Source: Adineta ricciae
Lineage: Eukaryota > Rotifera > Eurotatoria > Adinetida > Adinetidae
Assembly: GCA_905250025.1 (NCBI GenBank)
Contig: CAJNOJ010000405.1
Coordinates: forward strand, 16,976-80,975
DNA: 64,000 nucleotides
Reading direction: 5' to 3'
Shown here: positions 49,053 through 59,173 of the stretch, one piece after another
Layout of the letters: each line of letters begins with the position of its first letter
Numbering within the stretch: the first letter of the stretch is position 1
The notes under the pieces: generated by a model
What the model was told of the DNA's origin: nothing
Databases searched by the model: none
What the model saw: only the letters and a program-made list of their open reading frames with translations
Translations under genes and position numbers: made by a program

Positions 49053-51721
49053 TGCATTGGCTTTTTTTCTCTTACTCCTGATGTTTCCATGAGATATATT
49101 TTATATTTGACGCCGGCCGTCTTTTTGTTTCTTTTTTATAAGGTACACTACGAAATTGTGATCTATATTTTTCTGTTATGCCATGCCAATTGTGATACAA
49201 AATACGTGTTTACGTGCATCTGTTTTGCTTTTATTGTTTATTGTATTAGTGTAGTTTTTATCTGGAGAAAAATACAGTGTGTATTGAAGCATATTTTTAC
49301 ACATATCACAAAACCTACAATATTTATTTTGTATCGACAAAAACCTCCCATTTTGATTCGATTCAATAGAAGCGCTAATGGATGCAAAGGTTTTCGAAAG
49401 GTATTTTCGTCCTCTCGTTATTCTACTGTATCGATCGTCTTCATCGCGCATATTATTGATTAGATTTGAGAACGACATGCATGAATGAGTGAAACAAAAT
49501 AATACGTGTCTGATCATAGTCGCGTAAACAACGTCTGATGTGTATACGATCAGCGAAGAACCTCATCGGTTTTGCAGCGAGAGAGACGAGTGCTTTAGCT
49601 ATAGATTAGAATGTCTCTTGTTCGATATGCTATGGTTCGGAGCGAATACATAAAGAGTTTTCGTCGGAAATTTTATCGTCAAGGGGTACGGAAGAAAAGT
49701 GTACGAGAAGAATATCGTACTCAATCAATTTCATTTAGGCAAACCTATTGATTTTAAATTCTGATTAGTCGAGAAAGAGAGAGGGGAAAACATAAACATT
49801 CTCCCATCTTGTCTACCGTATTTCGACGGTGTATCTGTATGTCATTAATTTACGTCGACAGTTTAAAATCAAGCGCCCGTCGAACACATAAACAAAAGAT
49901 TCGGCTTTGAATGATTTCGACATTGTGTTAATAACTTATTCTAAAAATAGTCAAAATGTGCTTAAGAAGTTAGAAGAACAACGATATGATATAATTGCAA
50001 GAAATTCATTTATCAATAGCGTTGACAATGATACGCTTTTATACTGATGCAGTCTCTATCAAGACATAAGAAGTCAAAATTTGATGAAGTGTCCTTTTCT
50101 GGATACACTAGTGAAAAATAACACATTGAACTCTGTCAGTGCCGAAAGTGTGTATTCATGTTCAATTGTGTTGACATAATATGTAGCACATATCGGACTG
50201 CAAATGAAAAAAAAAAGTACTTTTTTTGTTTTGATATTGATGAGGGAGATGTTTTTTCCTTTGTTGAAATAGTCCAATGAATAAAATAGGCGTTGCAACA
50301 TTTTGAAAAAGAACGAAAGAAAAGCAATTAGACCGTCAATAACGACTGTTGGATCCTATGGAAACTGGTGTATTTGACGCTTCAAATAAGAATGATTTCC
50401 GACAAAATTCAGTGGAAATACCCGTTAAATTATCAGCTGTTGCCTTTAATTTAGCGCGTAAAGTAGTTCAACGAAGCACGAGCATTGATCTAACGACAAA
50501 TTCACACAATTGATTCAGGGAATATTATGAGAAAATGATCTTGTTAATATTGCAAATCGACATTCTGGAATAGATTTTTAACGCGACCAGACAAGATTTC
50601 TGAATCTTACACATATGTATTTTAATTCTCCTTTTCTCCGTTTTATGCACGGCTTGCGTAATATTCTTACACAACGTCAAAATTTAAACAACTCATATAC
50701 CATAACACACTCAAACAGATTCGACGAGCCGCGATCCCAGTTCGAATCAAATGTATTGAGACTGAAGCACTACAACCAAGCTGTCAAGCCATCGCAAGAT
50801 GAGTTTGGCAGCCATGGACTGAGATCAAATCGACACTCGTCACGATTTCTTTTTTTATTGCGACGAACGTTGCTCATTTGTCTAGAAATTGATTACTATA
50901 GTTTCAAAACAAAAGACTGAACGAGACTGTTGGATTGTTTTTTACCTAACAAATATTTATTTTCCCGTTATACTCTTTGCTTTTTTCAAAATAAGTCATG
51001 ATTTTTTAGATGATCATTCATGTGATTATTTTATTATTCGAAAAAAAACATTTCTAGACGTTTGCATTTTGTGACAGTTCCAGACTTTGCTTTCCAACTC
51101 TCGATGTTCTTTTTTTTTATTAAAGTCACGGATTACCAACAGGTGCTCTAAAATCTATTGATTAAAATCAGTTTTTCGTTTTCCAACTTGGTTTTCCCTT
51201 GTTTCATGTTTATTCCCTACTCATCAAAAAGTCCCATGACGATATTAATTTTAATTGAAAAAATTAATTAAGCTGGGTGAGACTCCCTACAAATTGAGGA
51301 AGTGTTCCCAATGCGAAAGGATTTTACAGCGTGTTTTAAGAAAACCGTGACATATTAATCGCCATGAATTTGAATTTAACTAATGAATATCTTTCAGAAT
51401 ACTGTCTTTAGATCAGCATAAGCAATATTCGACAACGTTGATAGCACCAGCGGCTTCAGTACGCTGATAAACAGCAAGAGGCGTGTTCTTGAATGAAATC
51501 TTAAAAATATTTATTTAGTTAGCAACGAAAAAATCCGCAAAACAACAAGCCGCGGTTAACTGAAAATTTAAGGACGGTTCGAAGCGCACGGACCACGAAT
51601 TATCTGATCACAACAATTTTTCACTATAACGTCACAGACGTATATACAAAATAAAAAATATCTGAGCACCAGCCATAAAAAGAATAATAAATATCGGTAG
51701 TACTCTCCAAATCGAGTCTAT
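49053..51721. other. 2.7-kb gene-poor stretch with one 205-bp repeat copy
   Basis: No gene recognised apart from the repeat at 50652-50856. Short frames on either strand have no family features. Confidence 0.5.
50652..50856 (+). repeat. 205-bp dispersed repeat, copy A
   Basis: About 98% identical to 53351-53555 while the flanks are unrelated. It starts GCTTGCGTAATATTC, has a B-box-like AGTTCGAATCA near 50749, and ends in a run of T, as Pol III-transcribed SINEs do. An open frame crosses it, but three of the few differences change residues. Confidence 0.6.
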
Positions 51722-52030
51722 CTAACCCCATTTGAATATGGATGAGAGAATATCATCGACTTCATCCTTGTTAGTTTCGAGGTATTTCTTTGATACTGGA
51801 TGACGGTTGAAAACAGCATAAAGTTCGTCGACGATCTGACGACATTCCGCAAGTGTCGTGCACGATCTAAAGATTCGTTCTCGAGCGGCATTGGCTTCTA
51901 ATAGAACTTCTTCCCATCCAGATTCATTAGGCACTTCCCATTCGTGACCATCAATGACAATTCTTTGCATCAATGGCCGAGAGAGTACGATGTCAGTGAG
52001 TAATATCAAAGTCAAAAGTATGAGACGCAT
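51722..52030 (-). CDS. Small secreted protein, paralogue A
   Basis: 102 residues: signal peptide (MRLILLTLILLTDIVLS) then RPLMQRIVIDGHEWEVP, an acidic helical region with one Cys pair (SCTTLAEC), and the C-terminus DDILSSIFKWG. It is about 60% identical in the mature part to the gene at 53774-54163. A 5'UTR intron (donor at 52097, acceptor near 52039) and a TATATAAAA box (52157-52165, minus) define the gene's 5' end. I know no such family. The terminal Gly could serve as an amidation donor. Confidence 0.75.
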   Translation of the reverse strand: MRLILLTLILLTDIVLSRPLMQRIVIDGHEWEVPNESGWEEVLLEANAARERIFRSCTTLAECRQIVDELYAVFNRHPVSKKYLETNKDEVDDILSSIFKWG

Positions 52031-52156
52031 GTGGTATTCTAATATAAAGTGAATACAAATAGGAAACTATGTTGTTCGCTTCTGTTGATCTACTTACAGC
52101 AGTGTTTGGTGGAGGTGAACAGTATACGAAGAACTATCCGTCCGTAAGAATCGGTT

Positions 52157-52165
52157 TTTTATATA
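52157..52165 (-). promoter_or_regulatory. TATA box of secreted paralogue A
   Basis: The minus strand reads TATATAAAA, about 60 bp before the donor of the 5'UTR intron. Confidence 0.55.
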
Positions 52166-52169
52166 TGCA

Positions 52170-53350
52170 ATGTTCTGTGCGAGCCATGATTTTATAACTA
52201 ACCGTTATGCTTGAAACGTATACTGTGTGGGATTTTTGTCTATAATAATAATAATGCGTCATACGTACGAGAGATTGTGCAATATAAGTCAAGCCCGAAG
52301 TCAATAGAATGAAAGAGTGTTTTTCTTTATTACTATGTACATGACTCGATTCTTATTCCGCGAAACAAAAAATCGTGAGTAAATAATATAAAATATCAAC
52401 GAAATCCGTCCTTCACTGTCTATTCAGCCGAAAAGAATCGTGAGTCATGGTCCTTGAAACAACCATATCCTAATGACGTTTTGTTGCATCGTATGTCAAA
52501 GAACTATGATATCATTTCCTTGATCGAATTTCGTAGAAACTAGTTCGAAATCACTGCTCAGTTTTCGGGAGCATGACATTTTCGCTCATGCTTTCGATTG
52601 ATTTGTCCAAGCATGTCGCGTACGCCTACAAGAGCGATACGAATCTAATTTGAAAGAAAGTGCGAGGGTGTATTTTGTAATAATTGAATGCAGGCGGTGT
52701 GAACGTTTCACTTATTTGAAATAGTTTCTTTGAAATATAAATCCATGTGCTGTTCTAGGTGCAGGCATTATACGATGTAAAATTGTTGGACATATGTGAT
52801 GCAGTGAAAATGACAAAATAGAGTAAGAACGAATATACATCTGAATGTCATTGACAAGAAAAAAAGTCACTATATTGAAATCCTTTCAGTATCAAGGACT
52901 AACATCACAAAGACACTAACCTATTTTCTCCATTATAGTGTAAGCCTAAGGTGTTTGCGTAGGAATGGGAGTAAGCTTAAATGTCATGGTGTCATTTTAC
53001 CGCGATAGGATATAGAGCATCTAGGGAGATGTCAATATTTCGAGTAGACCGATCATCTTTGAGCTCATTAGAATATAGTTTTATTCACTATACAGCTCAA
53101 CTATCTCACTATCTAATTTCCGAAGAGGAGTCTTTGATATTTTACATCGTCCATCTATTATATGTAACAAGGGCTTTCAAAATAATTATTGACTACCTGC
53201 ACGATGATGGATCCCGAATTTATTTGGTTTTACATACTGGCGGACATCAGCGAATCCGTACCCCATCGGTGCTACAAAATCTTACTAACTGTCTGCATTG
53301 TAAGCGGCAGTTAAGGTCATCGGAAGATGATTACACAGTAGAACTACACA
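52170..53350. other. Spacer with a 192-codon frame of uncertain status
   Basis: A plus-strand frame from ATG 52981 runs 192 codons to 53559, through the repeat copy B. No domain, no signal peptide and no splice support; it is probably fortuitous. No other gene is seen. Confidence 0.35.
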
Positions 53351-53555
53351 GCTTGCGTAATATTCTTACACAACGTCAAAATTTAAACAACTTATATACC
53401 CGAACACACTCAAACAGATTCGACGAGCCGCGATCCCGGTTCGAATCAAATGTATTGAGACTGAAGCACTACAACCAAGCTGTCAAGCCATCGCAAGATG
53501 AGTTTGGCAGTCATGGACTGAGATCAAATCGACACTCGTCACGATTTCTTTTTTG
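53351..53555 (+). repeat. 205-bp dispersed repeat, copy B
   Basis: Near-identical partner of 50652-50856. The B-box-like motif is CGGTTCGAATCA (near 53447), matching 10 of 11 bases of the Pol III B-box consensus, and the 3' end is TTTTTT, a Pol III terminator. Confidence 0.6.
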
Positions 53556-53773
53556 TTGAGCTTACTTACGTGAGAACACTTGCGTAATATTTTGCCAGAA
53601 AACTAAGTGCATGATGTCATTTTGTTGTTACCGATGAAATAACAATGGTCTTTGTGTGAATTGAGTTATAACAAATTAATTTATTTAAAAAAATAGATTT
53701 CCATGAGCGATTACGGTGTCAACATTTAGTTCATATGATGACACCAATAAATTGACCTAAGTTGAAAATTAAC

Positions 53774-54163
53774 TTAACCCCACTTGAATATAGACGAAAC
53801 TATGTCGTCTACTTCCGCTTTGTGAGTTTCATAGAAATGCTTGTATTTGGGATAACGATCGAAAATAGCTGAGAATTCAGCAACTATCTGACGACATTCA
53901 CTAGTTGTCCTACATGATTTAAAAACACGTTGCTGTGCCGCAGTTGCTTCCTTAACGATTTCCTCCCATTCTGGTTCGCTTGGAACCTCCCATTCGTGTC
54001 CATCGACTACAATCCTTTGCATCAACGGCCGGCAAAACACTTTGGTGATGAGCAAGAACAGTATCCAAAAAGTACTACGTACGTCATATTCCAATCTAAG
54101 TATAACATATATCGAAGTTAATATAGTATAGTATTATCATCTACTTTTATATACTTACAACAT
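53774..54163 (-). CDS. Small secreted protein, paralogue B
   Basis: Two exons: the first holds only ATG TT (54163-54159), the second is 54095-53774; together 108 residues. Start: MLLEYDVRSTFWILFLLITK, a signal peptide, then RPLMQRIVVDGHEWEVP, Cys pair SCRTTSEC and C-terminus DDIVSSIFKWG. Without the split first exon the long frame lacks an ATG, and the intron sits where paralogue A has its 5'UTR intron, supporting the model. The function is unknown. Confidence 0.72.
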
Positions 54164-55280
54164 TGTTTGTATCGTCAGTGTACGTCTCTATTGACTATAA
54201 ACCTGTCGTGTGTATGTGACCGAATCGTACGTGTGTCACACTGTAAATATGTCTTCGTTCGACTCGATGAATCAGATGTATGATGTAATAATAGATTGAA
54301 GCAATCTCTTGTTAAGTGAATCAGACTTCCTGATTAGCAGATGTTTACATAGTCGGATTATTCGTGGAATACATTCCTTTTATATGTTCAAGAGCAAGAA
54401 AGACAATGAAGTTAGGCGAAGTGTGTAGATGATTCTGTATCGGATGCTTATTCATTTGACAGATAGCACGCCAACGCTATCTTGATTTAAATAAATCGTA
54501 TGATACTTTGATCGATAATACACGAAAAACGATGATTTGTCTACTTTTACATTAAAATGATAATTTTTACAATCATAAATATGGTGATTGTAGTTTTCAA
54601 TATCAAATGCTTAAAAAAAGCGGTCTACCTTTTGCCTACACATCAAATCAATCAGTCATAGACTATTGAGCATGTGCCTCCATAATTGGTATGGGATTTT
54701 TGCCATAAAGGGGAGAAAAACAGAGAAATGACACATTCAGTATTAATCTTTTAAAGTATATGCAAGAAAACATAAGTACTTTCGTATTGACATAATGACA
54801 AATCTCTGAAGGTATTTCGACTAGGAGACGAGAAAACCTTCCAAGTAGTTCCGATATAGTAGAACACTCTTTGGTAAATAGAAATTAATTTGAATAATAA
54901 ATTGGCAGAACTCGAAATGTCATTAGACCGTCGCGGAACATTGTATCAACATAAATGAAATCGACGTTTTCAATTTAACTTACCCAATCAGAGATTGAAT
55001 ACCAATATTTCATTCGTGAATATTCCTTTTCGTAATTTCGAAATGAATTTCAGACAGTCAGAGAGACGTGTACGTATGTACGTACGTACGTACGTATTAC
55101 CCATGTACGCTTGTGATTGGTATATTGTCGACCATTCGCGATATTAACGTAAATGTTAGGTATAAAGCGGACAAGAAAGAAACATCGATCTATCTTAACT
55201 ATGAATAAACGTTTAATTAGACGATTTTCTTTCCAAATAAACTATTTTAATTCGAATGTATCTTTATTTGAAATATCGAT
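54164..55280. other. Spacer with (ACGT)n tract
   Basis: No gene recognised. A self-complementary (ACGT)n run lies at about 55069-55096. Confidence 0.5.
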
Positions 55281-56369
55281 CTATAAAAGTCGATCACATG
55301 GCACTGTTCTCTTTTCTTGACTACTTTGATAGCCCAGTTCGATCATTCGTATGACATTATATCCATCTTCCGGCCGAATCTCTAACTTTTTTCCAAGAAC
55401 AATAGCTGCATACAATTGCTCATAGAAAAGACCATAATGTCCACGTACTGTTGGGTATTTCTCTTTCGTTATTCGTCCATCTTTAATTTCTGTATGGAGA
55501 AGACCGTAATCTTCCACGGGCTCCTTTCCCCAATCGCTTTCTTCATTTAAAGTTGAGGGCATCGCCCCATTTCGAAGCACACCTTCTTGAATATCATCAC
55601 CGTGTTTGATGAAAGAACCTAATGGGCCATGTAGAACATACCGTGGGCCCATTTCGCGAACAAGCATACTAGACTTCAGTGTAACACGTAAACGCCCATA
55701 ATCAAGTCGAACATCGAAATAATCATCAATATTTGCTGTTGGTCGTTGTGTTCGTATATCAGCAGTAATTGTTTGTGGCTGTCCGAATAAACTCAATGTT
55801 TGATCGATTAAATGTGAACCTAAGTCATAGAATATACCAGCACCAGGTTCATTTCTTTCGCGCCATACATTGCCAGGTTTTAATTCTGGCCGATAACGAT
55901 CGAAATGTATTTCACAGTCTAAGATTTCATCGCCTAACAGTTTCTTTTCAATAATTTTCTTAATTGTACGATAACCGGAATCGTACCGACGGTTTTGATA
56001 AGGACAAATGATCAATTGTTTTTCCTTCGCTAATTCAATCAATTCCAATGCTTCGGAACTTCGAATCGTCATTGGCTTTTCAACAACAACATGTTTGCCT
56101 TTTCCTAATGCTTCTTTACTCAAAGAATAGTGCAAATCATTTGATGTCGTTATAATGACTAGATCAATATCTGGATCATCAAACAATTCCGTTGTCGAAC
56201 GAACTGTTTTTATATACGGATAAATTTTTTCTGCTTCATTTGCATGTCGTTCTACCACACTTCGCAATTCATACATATTCGACATAGTATGCATAAACGG
56301 GGCATGAAATACTCGGCCTGATACGCCAAAACCGATTAGACCAACACGTATTCGCCGTGTTGAAGACAT
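55281..56369 (-). CDS. Gfo/Idh/MocA oxidoreductase, scyllo-inositol dehydrogenase type
   Basis: An intronless frame of 362 residues. The N-terminal Rossmann fold has VGLIGFGVSGRVFHAPFM; EKPMTIRSSEA carries the family EKP motif; NRRYDSGYRTIKKII, FDRYRPE and YDLGSHLIDQTLSLFG lie in the catalytic domain (Asp and His of the G.H..D motif). The pattern is closest to bacterial NADP-dependent scyllo-inositol 2-dehydrogenases (IolW/YdgJ type). Lack of introns among intron-rich neighbours and the bacterial-type sequence suggest horizontal acquisition. I chose Met at 56369 because a TTGTTTCAG acceptor lies 15 nt upstream. Confidence 0.85.
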   Translation of the reverse strand: MSSTRRIRVGLIGFGVSGRVFHAPFMHTMSNMYELRSVVERHANEAEKIYPYIKTVRSTTELFDDPDIDLVIITTSNDLHYSLSKEALGKGKHVVVEKPMTIRSSEALELIELAKEKQLIICPYQNRRYDSGYRTIKKIIEKKLLGDEILDCEIHFDRYRPELKPGNVWRERNEPGAGIFYDLGSHLIDQTLSLFGQPQTITADIRTQRPTANIDDYFDVRLDYGRLRVTLKSSMLVREMGPRYVLHGPLGSFIKHGDDIQEGVLRNGAMPSTLNEESDWGKEPVEDYGLLHTEIKDGRITKEKYPTVRGHYGLFYEQLYAAIVLGKKLEIRPEDGYNVIRMIELGYQSSQEKRTVPCDRLL

Positions 56370-56386
56370 ATTAATGAATACGATCT

Positions 56387-57603
56387 GAAACAATTATTGA
56401 CCGATAGAGTGCATAGTTTTTTTTAATTTTATCGTTCGATACTTTATCTTTCTTATCTGTGTCACTCATTCAAATGCGTTGCCCTCGTTCGTCTTACTTT
56501 CAGTCAAAAGAAAACAATAGAACAAAAACGAAATCGATTTGAAACCTTTTTGAGAAAAAACAAAAAACATCGCAAAGCACTGTAGAAAGTGAATATGCAC
56601 TTCGTACTCAACCTTTCAACATTTAATAATCGATTATAGAAACATCTGTTCCGATAGCAAAACCAACCATTCAATGACACGATTGCTGATACATAAAAAC
56701 AAACGAAAAATTTTTTATGAGTCAGATGCATATTAATTACGACGTTTCTTATTTGTGACAAGCTCAGGTGACTAAAAGTAAAAATAGGTTGAAGAATACT
56801 TGATGGCTCGGCCTTTGCGTCCATTTTCGATTTTAATCGAATATTAGTCGGTGAGAAGAAAAATCTCTGAAAGGAAATATTTTCGATGAGGTGATTTTTC
56901 AGTGCATGCTTCTATGTCGGAATTTTGCAGTACATTCATATCAACGAACGAAGATATGCAACATTATTAAACCATCTGACACACCCCCATTGCCATCTAA
57001 CCAATCAAAATGCAAGTCCGAAGTACAATACAGAAGAAATATCGACACACCTCCTTTCTCTCTCTCTCTTGTGTATCATTAAAGAAAAGTTTTCTTCTCT
57101 TCTTCCTCTCGTACACTTTGCCCCCTGTGTCTCGGTATAAATATGGACGTCAGCTTGTGTATTTTCATCAATTGCTAACGCGCAAAATCAAAACAATAAG
57201 GTAGGAATTTTTGCAAAACAAACATAATCGTATATATTCTTAATTTCGTTTTTGGTTTTTTCACTTTGTCCCAAAAGAGAAAAGAAGAAGTAGAAGAATG
57301 CGCTTATGATAACATAAAAGAGAGACGAATAGATAATCACATGCATACATATAAAGATCATAAAACAAGTTTTTGGATGACCGGGAGTGAAGGTTTTATC
57401 CTTCATAAATAAAAACCATGATAGAGAAAGAGAGAAACAGAAAACTAAACAACAACAACAACAGTTATAATAATAGTAATGATCAGAGTAAGAGTAACAA
57501 CATGTTGACAGTTACAACAAAAACAATAAAATAGAGTTGTAGACAGGAAAGATTTTCTTCCTTTCTTTTCTGGTTTTGTTTCAGAGATTTTTACTATGAA
57601 ATT
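56387..57603. other. Spacer, oxidoreductase to TRAM
   Basis: Contains a plus-strand TATAAATA (57136-57143) with no assignable coding region after it; the 3' part is TRAM 3'UTR. Nothing else is recognised. Confidence 0.4.
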
Positions 57604-59029
57604 CTAATTGCTCTTCTTATTGCTATGACTGCTAGTAGCAAAAATAGGTTGATCGACTGTTTCGTCGTTGTCCGATTTACCATTTGTTAGACCTTGTTGT
57701 TTTTGTTTGAGTTTATTAGAGACTTTTGGTGAAGTCATTGTTGTTGGACGTGCACTACGTTGTTCACGACGACGACGCATATGAAACTAAAGACAATCGT
57801 GAATGTTTGTAGGAAAATATGAAGTTCTTCTTACTTGAATAAAATTCCAAACAAGCCAGAATTGTAGAACACCGGTAGCAACAAGTGTAAATAGACGAAC
57901 AGTTGGTGTGTTGAAGTTTGAGATAATGACCGACTCATTGATTGTTCCATTGTTATCGTTTGAATTTGTCACCGGAGCTGTTGTAAATGTAATTTTGTTG
58001 ATCGAGGTGGTTTTTAAACCGAACCAAAATGTTAACCAGGCTAAAACAACTGACGCAAGACGACCGATAACGAAGATAACATTCCAAGTTTTGAATAGAT
58101 AAGTGGAGATTGATCTAGCTGGTGTCGGACCGGTTTTAGTTGTCGCGTAGAAATGAGCGAGACGCGAAGCATGATAGAAGATTTCGATTGTATAATGAAT
58201 TGTGAGTAAAACCAGCGAGATACGCCAGAAACGTGTCAAATAAGCGTAGAGAATTGTGATTAAATAGAGACTTGTGTACACAATGCGAGCAGGAATATCT
58301 TCTTTGCGAACTTTTTGTAAGTATAGTTCAGGAAAGTTATGTAACCAGTAGGACAATTGAACGATAAAATAAAGCTTTGTCCATGTTGTCATGCCTGTGT
58401 AAGGATAGTCACGCCAGAGATATTCTAGACCAGATTTAAAGTAAGCTTCTTCATTGAATAGCATCATTCCCCAAAGAACACTGATGACATAGAAGAGAAT
58501 CAATTGACCCGATTCGAAAAACTTCGCATTCTTCGATTTTGACAAATGTAATTTCTTATATAATTTATCCAGGACATACTCTTGCCAGATAGCATGGGCT
58601 GTGATACAGATGAGTGTATAAGAGAAGAGCATAGCTAGGTCTTTATAACCGTAATTAAAGAGTGGTGCTGGTGAAGAATTTAACGATTCCAATGTTGTGA
58701 CGTTATGGCGCGGACCAAAGAATGCCATACAGTAAGGCGATGTTGCATGCACTACCGTGCCTAGGGCAACTATCATCAAGATACCACAGGCAATGTCACC
58801 TAAAATAGAATCGAATGTTATTCTGGTGTTCTGTTCGCTCCCTGGATGTTTAAAAATAGTTGAAGGTGAGGACAAAAACAGCGTTACGTCCATTAATAGA
58901 TATGACACTGCAGAAGTGTTTTGTTTTCTCTCTGTTCTTACCGTGATTTTGAATGAGATATTCTTGACTGAAGATGGGCGGATTTTTTGTACCCGTTTTC
59001 TTCTTGAGTGCTGTTGGTGGTGGTGGCAT
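57604..59029 (-). CDS. TRAM1: Translocating chain-associated membrane protein
   Basis: Three exons (59029-58942, 58799-57835, 57786-57604) join to 411 residues. The N-terminus [18 protein letters not shown] matches TRAM, followed by eight membrane segments of a TLC domain with [35 protein letters not shown]-like [11 protein letters not shown], and [21 protein letters not shown]. The C-terminus is basic and cytosolic. TRAM works beside Sec61 in ER translocation of nascent chains. Its ATG is 144 bp from that of the divergent PEPCK gene. Confidence 0.94.
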
Positions 59030-59173
59030 GATGAGATTGTTGTTTTTGTTCGCAGTCAAAAATGTGGAAGAAAGAAAATGAAACAAAACAACAAGCTATC
59101 TAAAATGTATAAATATAATAATCATTTATTCGTTTTTTCAATTTTAGTTCAACATTTTGAGAAAAATAAAACA

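Noticed and set aside
53430..53460. tRNA gene suggested by GGTTCGAATC
   Set aside because: The arms do not pair into a cloverleaf; only the B-box-like motif is present, so it is listed as part of a repeat.
55069..55096. (ACGT)n self-complementary tract as a regulatory palindrome or telomeric repeat
   Set aside because: Simple microsatellite; no CRISPR-like spacing, and it does not resemble a telomere repeat.
57136..57204. TATAAATA followed by a possible donor site on the plus strand
   Set aside because: No coding exon could be assembled downstream, and the following sequence is TRAM 3'UTR on the other strand.
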